Positions 1-6,706 are shown, numbered from the stretch's first letter. The stretch: 6,769 nt of DNA from Bacteroidota bacterium (GCA_022708585.1 JAKIYJ010000081.1:1-6769), one strand, 5' to 3'. Numbers and translations are program-made. The notes: generated by a model from the sequence alone, not told the origin.

Positions 1-324
1 ATCAGAAATGCAATTTAATTCTTCAAAATTAAGATTTTTGAAGATTAAATTTTTTATTTCTATATCAAATAAATTATTAACAACAGGAAATTCTTCATAA
101 TAAATGGGAAGTAAACCATATTCAGATATATTAATAATATTATTTTCAAAACATAAACCATTTTGATAATATGTAGTGTCGTTGATGAAATAAGGTAAAT
201 TGCAGTAGTTCCAGTTAATTTTTCTGCCAATATCTTTACTTTGAGATTGAGAATTAAAAAAAGTAAATAAAAAAACAAAGAAAATAAGAAACTGTAAATA
301 GCAGGTTTTTGAATTAGTTCTCAT
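1..324 (-). CDS. porU: N-terminal part of a secreted T9SS sortase-like protein (PorU-like), cut by the window edge
   Basis: An open frame of 108 codons reads leftward from an ATG at 322-324 and leaves the window without a stop. A TAA lies in frame directly before the ATG, so no longer start is possible. Residues 1 to about 27 form a signal peptide: a basic start, a long Phe/Leu-rich core, then the Ser/Gln-rich segment NSQSQS. The following mature segment (INWN near 36, GLLPIYYEEFPV near 75-86, FEELN near 100) resembles the N-terminal domain of PorU-type peptidases, where an aromatic LPYY-like motif follows a short beta segment. PorU is the C25 gingipain-like outer-membrane sortase that removes the C-terminal signal of T9SS cargo and attaches it to A-LPS. 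The catalytic Cys/His domain would lie outside the window, so activity cannot be judged. A divergent position next to porP and gldJ fits this role. The open frame is secure; the PorU name rests on a short, weakly conserved region plus context. Confidence 0.6.
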   Translation of the reverse strand, partial: MRTNSKTCYLQFLIFFVFLFTFFNSQSQSKDIGRKINWNYCNLPYFINDTTYYQNGLCFENNIINISEYGLLPIYYEEFPVVNNLFDIEIKNLIFKNLNFEELNCISD

Positions 325-353
325 TTAAAAATCATTTCATTATATAACAATAA

Positions 354-361
354 CAAAATTA
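354..361 (-). promoter_or_regulatory. Candidate -7 box for the leftward PorU-like gene
   Basis: On the minus strand these bases read TAATTTTG, an exact match to the Bacteroidota -7 consensus TAnnTTTG. They lie about 30 bases before the ATG at 322-324. No clear TTTG -33 box is visible at the usual distance upstream, so this is a half-supported promoter in a very AT-rich region. Confidence 0.35.
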
Positions 362-487
362 AAAATATTGTGTAATTGAGTTATAAAAATTGAAAAAATT
401 GAAACTTTAATAAAAATATTATGTATAAATATCATAAAAATTGCAACATAAAAATTTATATAAAAAATATTAAAATATAAAAATATT

Positions 488-520
488 TTTGTAATATTGT
501 ATCTTTTTTAATTAAATTTG
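488..520 (+). promoter_or_regulatory. Candidate Bacteroidota-type promoter for porP-gldJ
   Basis: TTTG at 488-491 (-33 box) and TAAATTTG at 513-520 (-7 box, exact TAnnTTTG) are separated by 21 bases, within the spacing range known for the phylum's primary sigma factor. Transcription would begin near 527, leaving a leader of about 40 bases before the ATG at 569. No Shine-Dalgarno motif precedes that ATG, as is usual in Bacteroidota. The boxes match well, but the 244-bp divergent region is so AT-rich that chance matches are possible. Confidence 0.5.
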
Positions 521-568
521 CATTGAATTGTATAAATACATTAATCTATATCTATTATTCGAGTTAAT

Positions 569-1561
569 ATGGTTAAAAAAATAATCATAGCATTAACCAC
601 AATTGTATTAGTTATATCAACATTGTCGGTAAAGGGGCAGGATCCTCATTTTTCGCAATTTTATGCTAATCCTTTATATTTGAATCCGGCATTTGCTGGT
701 ACTGCTATATGCCCAAGGTTAATAATGAATTACAGAAATCAATGGCCTTCAATATCAGGTACTTATGTAACTTATAATGCTTCTTATGATCAACACTTTG
801 ATGCTATTTCTGGAGGAGTTGGTCTTATTGTAAATACTGATAGAGCCGGTGAAGGTACATTAGTAACTAATACTGTCAGTGGAATTTATTCTTATAAGCT
901 GACAGTCAACAGATTTTTTTCTATTAAAACAGGTTTTCAGGCAACATATTTTCAAAAAAATCTGGATTGGGAAAAATTAACCTTTGGGGATCAAATTGAC
1001 CCAAAACATGGTTTTGTATATAACACAAATGAAAAACAGCCCGATTTAAAAAAACAGGCTGTCGATTTTTCTGTGGGTATATTAGGCTATAGTGAAAACA
1101 TATATGGTGGTGTTGCTGTTCATCATCTTACTGAACCTGACGAAGGTTTTATTAGTGTTAGCAAACTTCCTATGAAAATTACCGCTCATGTTGGAGGAGT
1201 GATAAATTTAAAAAGTAGTGCCAGACATTATCACCGTCGCAAATTGGAAGATCCTACATTATCACCAAATTTATTGTATATGCAACAACAAAATTTCCAG
1301 CAAATGAATTATGGATTGTATTTGAACAAATACCCTTTTGTTGGCGGAATGTGGTTCAGACAAAATTTTCAAAATCCTGACGCTCTTATTTTACTTGTTG
1401 GATTTGAACAGCCAATGTTTAAATTTGGATACAGTTATGACATTACTGTATCCAAACTTTCCAACGCATCAGGTGGAGCTCATGAATTTTCATTTACTTT
1501 TCAATTTGACTGTAAACCTGCTAAAAAAAGAATTCGTACAATAAATTGCCCGTCTTTTTAG
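569..1561 (+). CDS. porP: PorP/SprF family type IX secretion system outer-membrane protein
   Basis: This 330-residue protein belongs to the PorP/SprF family, beta-barrel outer-membrane proteins linked to the T9SS. SprF-like members help export or anchor particular surface adhesins, and PorP itself works with the PorK/PorN ring. Residues 1-23 are a signal peptide, with likely cleavage after VKG so that Gln24 begins the mature protein. The family hallmark follows at once: QDPHFSQFYANPLYLNPAF (24-42), then an NYRNQWP motif at 54-60. The body has alternating Gly/aromatic strands typical of a small barrel (for example SGGVGLIVNTDRAGEG, 81-96). The end is a Cys-containing, basic tail with INCPSF at the C-terminus, as in many relatives. 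Length is normal for the family. The stop is 33 bp before the gldJ-like gene, so the two are probably one operon. Bacteroidota carry many PorP paralogues, so whether this is the core PorP or an accessory SprF-like copy cannot be decided here. Confidence 0.9.
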   Translation: MVKKIIIALTTIVLVISTLSVKGQDPHFSQFYANPLYLNPAFAGTAICPRLIMNYRNQWPSISGTYVTYNASYDQHFDAISGGVGLIVNTDRAGEGTLVTNTVSGIYSYKLTVNRFFSIKTGFQATYFQKNLDWEKLTFGDQIDPKHGFVYNTNEKQPDLKKQAVDFSVGILGYSENIYGGVAVHHLTEPDEGFISVSKLPMKITAHVGGVINLKSSARHYHRRKLEDPTLSPNLLYMQQQNFQQMNYGLYLNKYPFVGGMWFRQNFQNPDALILLVGFEQPMFKFGYSYDITVSKLSNASGGAHEFSFTFQFDCKPAKKRIRTINCPSF

Positions 1562-1594
1562 TTTTAATAGTGTTACATAAAATTATTATATAAT

Positions 1595-3088
1595 ATGATT
1601 AATAAAAAGCAAAAAATTACTTGTTTCTTGTCAATATTGACAATCACTTTGTTCTTTCAATCCTGCAAAAAGGATTATTCTCCTACCACAGGATGGGAAT
1701 ATAACAATCCTAAAAATGGAGGCTTTGAAGTAGTACCTTATTCTGAACAGGAAACCGGTCCTGGTTTGGTATTTATCGAAGGCGGTACTTTTGTTATGGG
1801 AAGAACTGAACAGGAAATTCCTTATGCCTGGGATAATATTCCAAGAAGAATTACTGTATCTTCTTTTTATATGGACCAAACCGAAGTAAGAAACCTCGAT
1901 TATCTTGAATACCTTTATTGGTTGCATAGAGTGTTTGGTACCGATTACCCTATGGTATACAAAAAAGCTTTGCCTGATACCCTCGTATGGAGAAGCCCAC
2001 TGGCATACAATGAACCTTATGTTGAATATTATTTGAGACATCCTGCCTATCGCGACTATCCCGTCGTTGGTGTTAACTGGAAACAGGCTAATGATTATTG
2101 TGCCTGGAGAACCGATAGAGTAAATGAATATATACTTATTAGAGAAGGTATTCTTAGAGTTGACCCTGATCAACAAAATGAAAACAACTTTAATACTGAG
2201 GCTTATCTCGCAGGTCAATATGAAGGTATTGTTAAAAATGATCTTATTGATTTGAATCCTAATGGAAGTGGTACTCGAAAAGTAAGAATGGAAGACGGCA
2301 TACTATTACCACGTTACAGACTTCCAACCGAAGCCGAATGGGAGTTTGCTGCTTTGGGTCTTATTGGTAACACCTTATACGAACGTGTTATAGAAAGAAG
2401 AATTTATCCATGGAACGGACATATTACCCGTAATGATAATTATAAGTATTTAGGACAATTTGCAGCAAACTTCAAAAGAGGACGTGGAGATATGATGGGC
2501 GTTGCAGGCAGTTTGAACGATAAGGGTGATATTACTACACCAGTATATTCATATTGGCCTAATGACTATGGATTATATAATATGGCTGGCAATGTTTCTG
2601 AATGGGTATTGGATGTCTATAGACCGCTGTCTCCCGAAGATGTATCCGATTTTAGACCGTATAGAGGAAATGTTTTCAAAACCAAAGTACTTGATGAAGA
2701 ACTTGCTATTGCAGAAAAAGACTCACTCGGAAGAATTAGATGGGAAGAAGTTAGTGTTAAAAGCACAGAAGGTAGACGAAACTACCGTAAAGCCAATAAT
2801 ATTAACTACCTTGATGGAGATTTTACTTCAAGTATTTACTATAACGAAAAATCTGAAAATGAAAAAGATGAAGAAACCATTCAAACAAGGAAAGCCCTGA
2901 TGTATGATTATGGTGTTACTTCAATGATAAATGATAAAGCCAGAATTTATAAAGGAGCATCATGGAAAGATGGCGCTTACTGGTTAAGCCCCGGAACTAA
3001 AAGATTCCTCGATGAAGACCAGGCTACCGAATATATAGGATTTCGTTGTGCTATGACAAGGACAGGCAGCCCAGTAGGTAATTACTGA
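1595..3088 (+). CDS. gldJ: GldJ-like gliding motility / T9SS lipoprotein (SUMF1 fold)
   Basis: This 497-residue protein has a type II signal peptide: basic MINKKQK, a hydrophobic core, and FQSC with the lipid-acceptor Cys at 24. After a short linker (GWEYNNPKNGGF, 33-44) comes an FGE-sulfatase/SUMF1 domain. Its marks are PGLVFIEGGTFVMG (56-69), YPVVGVNW (155-162), YRLPTEAEWEFAA (241-253), YGLYNMAGNVSEW (325-337), YKGASW (452-457) and GFRCAM (482-487). The linker, the motif SPDTLVW-like PDTLVW with LAYNE, the YLRHPAY motif (146-152) and WRTDRVNE (171-178) match GldJ rather than the related ring lipoprotein GldK/PorK. In flavobacteria GldJ is an outer-membrane lipoprotein needed for gliding and for GldK stability. 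The catalytic cysteine pair of true formylglycine-generating enzymes is missing from the 454-470 region, so a structural role is expected. An acidic/Lys insertion lies at about 417-427. The gene follows porP by 33 bp, ends before a strong terminator and is upstream of murF. Confidence 0.87.
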   Translation: MINKKQKITCFLSILTITLFFQSCKKDYSPTTGWEYNNPKNGGFEVVPYSEQETGPGLVFIEGGTFVMGRTEQEIPYAWDNIPRRITVSSFYMDQTEVRNLDYLEYLYWLHRVFGTDYPMVYKKALPDTLVWRSPLAYNEPYVEYYLRHPAYRDYPVVGVNWKQANDYCAWRTDRVNEYILIREGILRVDPDQQNENNFNTEAYLAGQYEGIVKNDLIDLNPNGSGTRKVRMEDGILLPRYRLPTEAEWEFAALGLIGNTLYERVIERRIYPWNGHITRNDNYKYLGQFAANFKRGRGDMMGVAGSLNDKGDITTPVYSYWPNDYGLYNMAGNVSEWVLDVYRPLSPEDVSDFRPYRGNVFKTKVLDEELAIAEKDSLGRIRWEEVSVKSTEGRRNYRKANNINYLDGDFTSSIYYNEKSENEKDEETIQTRKALMYDYGVTSMINDKARIYKGASWKDGAYWLSPGTKRFLDEDQATEYIGFRCAMTRTGSPVGNY

Positions 3089-3110
3089 TTTTTATGAACA
3101 TTTATAACTT

Positions 3111-3149
3111 TTACCCCATTGACATTTTTTTGTTAATGGGGTTTTTTTT
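3111..3149 (+). terminator. Intrinsic terminator after gldJ
   Basis: ACCCCATT at 3113-3120 pairs with AATGGGGT at 3135-3142. The stem can extend inward by three more pairs, including one G-U, leaving a short T-rich loop. A run of T follows directly (3142-3149). It sits 22 bases after the gldJ stop codon and ends the porP-gldJ transcript, separating it from murF. Confidence 0.88.
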
Positions 3150-3153
3150 AATT

Positions 3154-3284
3154 GAATATGCTCTGAAAAGTCATTTTTATTTTGAATTATTTTTTTTGAT
3201 AAAAAATTAATTCCATAGATAAATTAATTAAAAATATAAATAAATTAATTAAAATTTGATTTATAGACTTTTCAGAGTGAACTC
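3154..3284. repeat. AT-rich MITE-like repeat, copy A, with inverted ends
   Basis: CTCTGAAAAGTC at 3161-3172 is repeated in inverted form as GACTTTTCAGAG at 3266-3277, bounding about 100 bp of very AT-rich DNA. The right end continues to 3284 and is shared, over 32 identical bases (3253-3284), with the inverted copy B at 6527-6558. Weaker similarity to copy B covers most of the interior. Inside, a 15-base unit (ATAAATTAATTAAAA) occurs at 3219-3233 and 3240-3254 with a 21-bp period. No coding frame is present. The outermost bases at the left are less like the right end, so the left boundary is approximate. It may be a miniature transposable element or another dispersed repeat. Any murF promoter not read through from upstream would have to lie in or near it. 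Confidence 0.7.
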
Positions 3285-3303
3285 TTAATTTATATGTTTA
3301 ATT

Positions 3304-4599
3304 ATGCTTGATAACTTAGAATATATATATAAACTTTTTCTTAAATATCCTGTTATTTCAATTGATTCCAGAAATATTATTAAAGACTCTATTTTTTGGG
3401 CATTAAAAGGAGATAATTTTGATGGAAATGATTTCGTTAAAGATGCTATTAATAAAGGTGCATCTTTTGCTATCACTGATAATATTAATAATGTAACAGA
3501 TGAAAGAATTATTTATGTTGAAAATTCATTGACTGCCTTACAACAATTAGCTTTGCTATATAGAAATTCTTTAAATGCAAAAGTTATTGGCATCACTGGT
3601 ACAAATGGGAAAACCACTACAAAAGAACTTGTAAAGGAAATTTTGTCTCAAAAATACAAAACAATAGCTAATAAAGGAAATTTTAATAATCATATAGGAC
3701 TACCTTTAACTATACTTTCAGCTGATGATGACTGTGAAATAATTATAACCGAAATGGGAGCTAATCACCCTGGTGAAATAATTCAACTGTGCTCTATTGC
3801 AAAACCTGACTATGGAATTATAACTAATATAGGTAAAGCACACCTGGAAGGTTTTGGAACTTATGAAAATATTGTTGAAACCAAAAAAGCATTATACGAT
3901 TTTGTTAATCAAAATGGGAAATTGCTTTTTGTGAATGCGGATAATAAATTACTTATGAATTTATCAAAAAATTACAGAAAAATCACTTATGGCTCAAATA
4001 CAGAATCTGATTGTAAGGTATACAATATGTCAAAGTCCATATACCCTGAAATCCAATGGAGATATAACAATAATACAGGTTTCGCTAAAACAAATCTGGC
4101 TGGTAATTATAATTTTGAAAATGTTGCTGCTGCTGTATGTGTAGCGGCATATTTTAATGTTCCATCACAAAGTATATCTTATGCTTTAACAAATTATTAT
4201 CCTTTAAACAATAGATCTCAATATATTAAAACAAAAAATAACGTACTTATAATGGATGCATATAACGCAAATCCTACAAGTATGCAGGCAGCGATTGAAA
4301 GTTTTGCTCTTTCAGATTTTGTCAATAAAACTCTGATTTTAGGCGATATGCTCGAACTGGGCAACTACAAAATTGAGGAACACAAAAATATTATTGATTT
4401 TATTAAAAAATTTAATTTTAAAAAAGTTATACTTGTTGGTGAAAATTTTTACAATCTCAATACTGAAAAGAATTTTATATCCTTTCCTGATACAAACTCG
4501 GCTCATAAATGGTTGAAAAAAAATGTTCTGGCCAATTATACTATTTTGCTTAAAGGTTCAAGAAATATGAAAATTGATACTTTGGCAGATTGTTTATAA
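3304..4599 (+). CDS. murF: UDP-N-acetylmuramoyl-tripeptide--D-alanyl-D-alanine ligase
   Basis: MurF joins D-Ala-D-Ala to the UDP-MurNAc-tripeptide using ATP, the last cytoplasmic step of the peptidoglycan nucleotide precursor. At 431 residues it is of normal length. The N-terminal substrate domain shows VISIDSRNI (17-25) and the FWALKGDNFDGNDF segment (31-44). The central Mur ligase domain has the ATP P-loop GITGTNGKTTTKE (96-108), NHIGLPLTIL (129-138), EMGANHPGEI (150-159), ITNIGKAHLEGFGT (173-186), and the lysine region TKKALYDF (193-200), where the carbamylated Lys is expected. The C-terminal domain has MDAYNANPTSMQAA (317-330), LGDMLELG (346-353) and LLKGSRNMKID near the end. The ATG at 3304 gives the usual family start shortly before LYKLFLKYP-like residues. 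It lies beyond the gldJ terminator and repeat copy A, so it is transcribed separately from porP-gldJ. The methyltransferase gene starts 57 bp later on the same strand. Confidence 0.97.
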   Translation: MLDNLEYIYKLFLKYPVISIDSRNIIKDSIFWALKGDNFDGNDFVKDAINKGASFAITDNINNVTDERIIYVENSLTALQQLALLYRNSLNAKVIGITGTNGKTTTKELVKEILSQKYKTIANKGNFNNHIGLPLTILSADDDCEIIITEMGANHPGEIIQLCSIAKPDYGIITNIGKAHLEGFGTYENIVETKKALYDFVNQNGKLLFVNADNKLLMNLSKNYRKITYGSNTESDCKVYNMSKSIYPEIQWRYNNNTGFAKTNLAGNYNFENVAAAVCVAAYFNVPSQSISYALTNYYPLNNRSQYIKTKNNVLIMDAYNANPTSMQAAIESFALSDFVNKTLILGDMLELGNYKIEEHKNIIDFIKKFNFKKVILVGENFYNLNTEKNFISFPDTNSAHKWLKKNVLANYTILLKGSRNMKIDTLADCL

Positions 4600-4656
4600 G
4601 TTGTGGAATGTCAGTTGTTACAATGATTTTATCACTATACTATTAATTTTTAACTT

Positions 4657-5652
4657 GTGAAAATTACAGATAATAACAATATTTGTGGTTATTGTAATAC
4701 AGCCGATGATGGAGAATTTTGTTTTGAGACTCAATCCATATATGGTAACAAATATGAAATAAGAAAATGTGCGCATTGTAAAGCTTATTATTTATCCCCT
4801 CATCCTGATGAAGATGTTTTGAAAAAAGCCTATGATGTTTCTTATTATGGTTTTCAAAAAAATAAATTTGGTGAAGGAATAATTGAAAAAGCGATAGATT
4901 ATTTACGTTATCTGAAAGCTAAACGTATTAATAAATATCTAAAACATCAAAGTACAATACTTGATATTGGTTGTGGAAATGGAAAATTTTTAGGTTATAT
5001 GAATAAATTAGGTAAACATAATATTTATGGTATTGAACCTGGCGAAATTTCATATAAAAGAGCAAGTAAAATAGAAAATATAAATATAAAAAAAGGTTAT
5101 CTTGATGAAAATGATTTTGGTGACAATTTTTTTGATGCAATATTTCTGTTCCATGTATTTGAACATCTTGATAATCCTGAAATAATGCTTGATGTTATTG
5201 GAAAAATTTTAAAGCCTAATGCTATCCTTGTCTTTTCTTTTCCCAATATTATTTCATGGCAGGCAAAATTTTTTAAAGGTAAATGGTTACATCTTGATCC
5301 TCCTCGACATCTTTTCTTTTTCCCCCCAGAAGTTTTTGTATCACTGATGAAATCGAAAGGTTATATGCCTGTTAAAATAAAATATATGTGTATAGAACAA
5401 AATCCTTATGCAGCTATTCAAAGTATTCTGAATATAATTTGTAAAAAAAGAGAAGTATTGTATGAATATTTTAAAGGTAATAAGGAATATGTAAAAGATA
5501 TATCCAGAATTAGTATCTTATTACAAAAAATATTTTTTGTTTTATCTTTTCCTTTTTTTATTATCACTGATTTTTTAGCATCATTATTTCACGCAAGTGC
5601 CAGTGTTGAATTTATATTTAAAAAAAATAATTTTCCTAATAGCATTGATTAA
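4657..5652 (+). CDS. Class I SAM-dependent methyltransferase with N-terminal Cys4 zinc-ribbon-like module
   Basis: This 331-residue protein begins at GTG: a TAA stop lies two codons upstream and the next in-frame ATG is beyond residue 110, inside the fold. The N-terminus carries CGYC (10-13) and CAHC (38-41), a likely zinc-binding knuckle pair. A Rossmann methyltransferase domain follows: motif I ILDIGCGNGKFL (101-112), an acidic residue in YGIEP (124-128) for the SAM ribose, FHVFEHLDNP (165-174) and VFSFPN (192-197). DPPRHLFFF (214-222) is typical of Methyltransf_23-like proteins found in sugar and surface-glycan clusters. A strongly hydrophobic stretch (about 288-312) near the C-terminus could touch or enter the membrane. 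The substrate cannot be deduced; small-molecule or glycan O-methylation is a family-based guess. It probably shares a transcript with murF, since no good promoter is visible in the 57-bp gap. Confidence 0.88.
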   Translation: MKITDNNNICGYCNTADDGEFCFETQSIYGNKYEIRKCAHCKAYYLSPHPDEDVLKKAYDVSYYGFQKNKFGEGIIEKAIDYLRYLKAKRINKYLKHQSTILDIGCGNGKFLGYMNKLGKHNIYGIEPGEISYKRASKIENINIKKGYLDENDFGDNFFDAIFLFHVFEHLDNPEIMLDVIGKILKPNAILVFSFPNIISWQAKFFKGKWLHLDPPRHLFFFPPEVFVSLMKSKGYMPVKIKYMCIEQNPYAAIQSILNIICKKREVLYEYFKGNKEYVKDISRISILLQKIFFVLSFPFFIITDFLASLFHASASVEFIFKKNNFPNSID

Positions 5653-5666
5653 CGAATTTGTTAATC
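5647..5666. other. Small hairpin over the methyltransferase stop codon
   Basis: GATTAAC (5647-5653) and GTTAATC (5660-5666) form a 7-bp perfect stem with a 6-base loop, spanning the TAA stop. No clean T run follows directly, so it would be at best a weak terminator. Its right arm overlaps the candidate -33 box of the rhomboid promoter. Confidence 0.4.
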
Positions 5667-5690
5667 CGCATATTAATTTTTATAATTTTG
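5657..5690 (+). promoter_or_regulatory. Candidate promoter for the rhomboid gene
   Basis: TTTG at 5657-5660 and TAATTTTG at 5683-5690 match the Bacteroidota -33 and -7 boxes with a 22-base gap. Transcription would begin only about 10 bases before the ATG at 5706, giving an almost leaderless message. The -7 box forms the left arm of the palindrome at 5681-5703. Confidence 0.5.
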
Positions 5691-5703
5691 TAACAAAATT
5701 ATA
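5681..5703. promoter_or_regulatory. Perfect 10-bp palindrome over the -7 box, operator-like
   Basis: TATAATTTTG (5681-5690), spacer TAA, and CAAAATTATA (5694-5703) form a perfect inverted repeat ending two bases before the rhomboid ATG. There is no T tract after it, so it is not a standard terminator. Its position over the -7 box and transcription start suggests a binding site for a dimeric regulator. Equally, it offers a -7 box on each strand. Confidence 0.45.
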
Positions 5704-5705
5704 AA

Positions 5706-6332
5706 ATGGGATTTTCAATAACAATAATAATAATAGTTATAACTACTGTGTTTTCAATGATTGCTTTTAGCAATAGAGAATTATTTTCCCGTATGCTTTT
5801 TAATCCTTATGTAATTTATGAATCAAATCAATATTATAGATTTATTACTTATGGATTACTTCATGCCAATTGGGTACATCTTCTTATAAATATGTTTGTA
5901 CTCTATTCTTTCGGCGATTTTGTTGAAAATGCTTATACACATTTTTTCCCGGTATTGGGGCGTTATTATTATATTTTACTATACATTTTTGGACTTGTTT
6001 TATCTGTGGTACCATCTTACAGTAAACATAAAAATGATCAATGGTATGCCTCTGTAGGTGCATCAGGTGCTGTTTCAGCAGTAATTTTTTCAAGTATAAT
6101 AATTAATCCTTTTCAGGGTGGAATTATGATTTTCCCTATACCTGTAACTATTTCTCCCGTTTTATTTGGCATTCTTTATCTTATTTATTCAGCATATATG
6201 AGTAAAAAAGGTAAAGATAATACAGGTCATGACGCTCATTTTTGGGGAGCAGTATTTGGCATCGTTTTCACTATTGCACTTAGACCTGCATTTGTTGAAA
6301 ATTTTATCAGAGAATTATCTCAAATTTTATAA
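5706..6332 (+). CDS. Rhomboid family intramembrane serine protease
   Basis: This 208-residue, very hydrophobic protein has about six membrane segments: near 4-20, 50-70, 85-104, 117-132, 140-163 and 178-193. Rhomboid marks are present: HANWVHLLINM at 53-63 (the HxxxxHxxxN pattern, His53, His58, Asn62), the nucleophile motif GASG at 118-121 (Ser120), and AHFWG at 177-181 with the catalytic His178. Ser120 and His178 form the expected dyad, so the protein is probably active in cleaving membrane-spanning substrates in the inner membrane. It is a compact six-segment type without extra domains. Its size is normal for the bacterial family. The ATG at 5706 follows a palindromic promoter directly; the gap to the methyltransferase is 53 bp. 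The substrate is unknown. Position near T9SS genes does not by itself show a link, because murF and the methyltransferase lie between. Confidence 0.93.
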   Translation: MGFSITIIIIVITTVFSMIAFSNRELFSRMLFNPYVIYESNQYYRFITYGLLHANWVHLLINMFVLYSFGDFVENAYTHFFPVLGRYYYILLYIFGLVLSVVPSYSKHKNDQWYASVGASGAVSAVIFSSIIINPFQGGIMIFPIPVTISPVLFGILYLIYSAYMSKKGKDNTGHDAHFWGAVFGIVFTIALRPAFVENFIRELSQIL

Positions 6333-6526
6333 GAAACATTATTTTTCTCCTGCAAATCTTCTGGATTTTGCAATATTACCCTACCTGAATAATCGCGAAC
6401 ATCTTTTGAATTCAGTCTTTTTGACTCTTACATTTTGTTTTTGAGATTTGCATTTTTTTATCTGTTTATATATTATATCAAAGTGAATTATATGATAGTC
6501 CAATAATTGTTTGAAAAAATATAGTT
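6333..6526. other. Intergenic stretch with a possible degraded minus-strand coding end
   Basis: No intact gene is seen here. On the minus strand, an open frame without a usual start codon ends at a TGA at 6320-6322, overlapping the last rhomboid codons. It reads protein-like over about 35 codons (including DVRDYSGRVILQNPEDLQEK). A neighbouring minus frame is open from the edge of repeat copy B apart from one TAG. This could be a decayed convergent gene cut by the repeat, or chance. I do not recognise the peptide. Confidence 0.25.
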
Positions 6527-6625
6527 GAGTTCACTCTGAAAAGTCTATAAATCAAATTCTAATTAAATTTATCTATGTTTTTAATTAATTTATATATGAA
6601 TTCTTTTATTTTATCAAAATAATTA
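6527..6625. repeat. AT-rich MITE-like repeat, copy B, inverted and lacking one end
   Basis: The first 32 bases (6527-6558) are the exact reverse complement of 3253-3284, including the GAGTTCACTCTGAAAAGTC end. Similarity to copy A continues with substitutions and small gaps through TTTTATCAAAATAATT at about 6610-6624. The opposite end found in copy A (GACTTTTCAGAG in this orientation) is missing; a strong hairpin begins there instead. Flanking bases just outside 6527 differ from those outside 3284, which marks a true repeat boundary. Confidence 0.72.
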
Positions 6626-6626
6626 T

Positions 6627-6661
6627 GCCATTTTCTTTGTCTACCATACAAAGAAAATGGC
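6627..6661. repeat. Perfect 14-bp inverted repeat (hairpin)
   Basis: GCCATTTTCTTTGT (6627-6640) and ACAAAGAAAATGGC (6648-6661) are exact reverse complements around the 7-base loop CTACCAT. No T run follows on the plus strand (GAAAAGAAAAA comes next). On the minus strand a few A/T bases follow, so a terminator for a leftward gene entering from the right is possible but not strong. It abuts repeat copy B and seems to replace its missing end. Confidence 0.75.
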
Positions 6662-6706
6662 GAAAAGAAAAATCACCGCTGTGGAAATGATTTGATAAAA
6701 CTACGC

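Noticed and set aside
60..278. Short hydrophobic minus-strand frame
   Set aside because: It overlaps, in another frame, the longer minus-strand frame with a clear signal peptide that runs off the left edge; the hydrophobicity comes from AT-rich codons.
1631..2218. 195-codon minus-strand frame
   Set aside because: It lies wholly opposite the conserved SUMF1 domain of the gldJ gene and shows no family features of its own.
2526..2900. 124-codon plus-strand frame
   Set aside because: It is a shifted-frame shadow of the conserved GldJ C-terminal half, which reads through without a break.
1595..3088. Active formylglycine-generating enzyme or sulfatase modifier
   Set aside because: The fold matches, but the catalytic cysteine pair is absent from the equivalent C-terminal segment, and the N-terminal lipobox and GldJ-specific motifs point to a structural gliding lipoprotein.
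3154..3284. CRISPR array or tandem array
   Set aside because: Only a 15-base AT-rich unit repeats twice; there are no regular repeat-spacer units and no cas genes.
5647..5703. Intrinsic terminator after the methyltransferase
   Set aside because: The stems are AT-rich and lack an adjoining T run on the plus strand; overlap with promoter-like boxes makes a regulatory role more likely.
6229..6444. 71-codon plus-strand frame overlapping the rhomboid end
   Set aside because: About half lies inside the rhomboid gene in another frame, and the rest shows no recognisable protein character or start signals.
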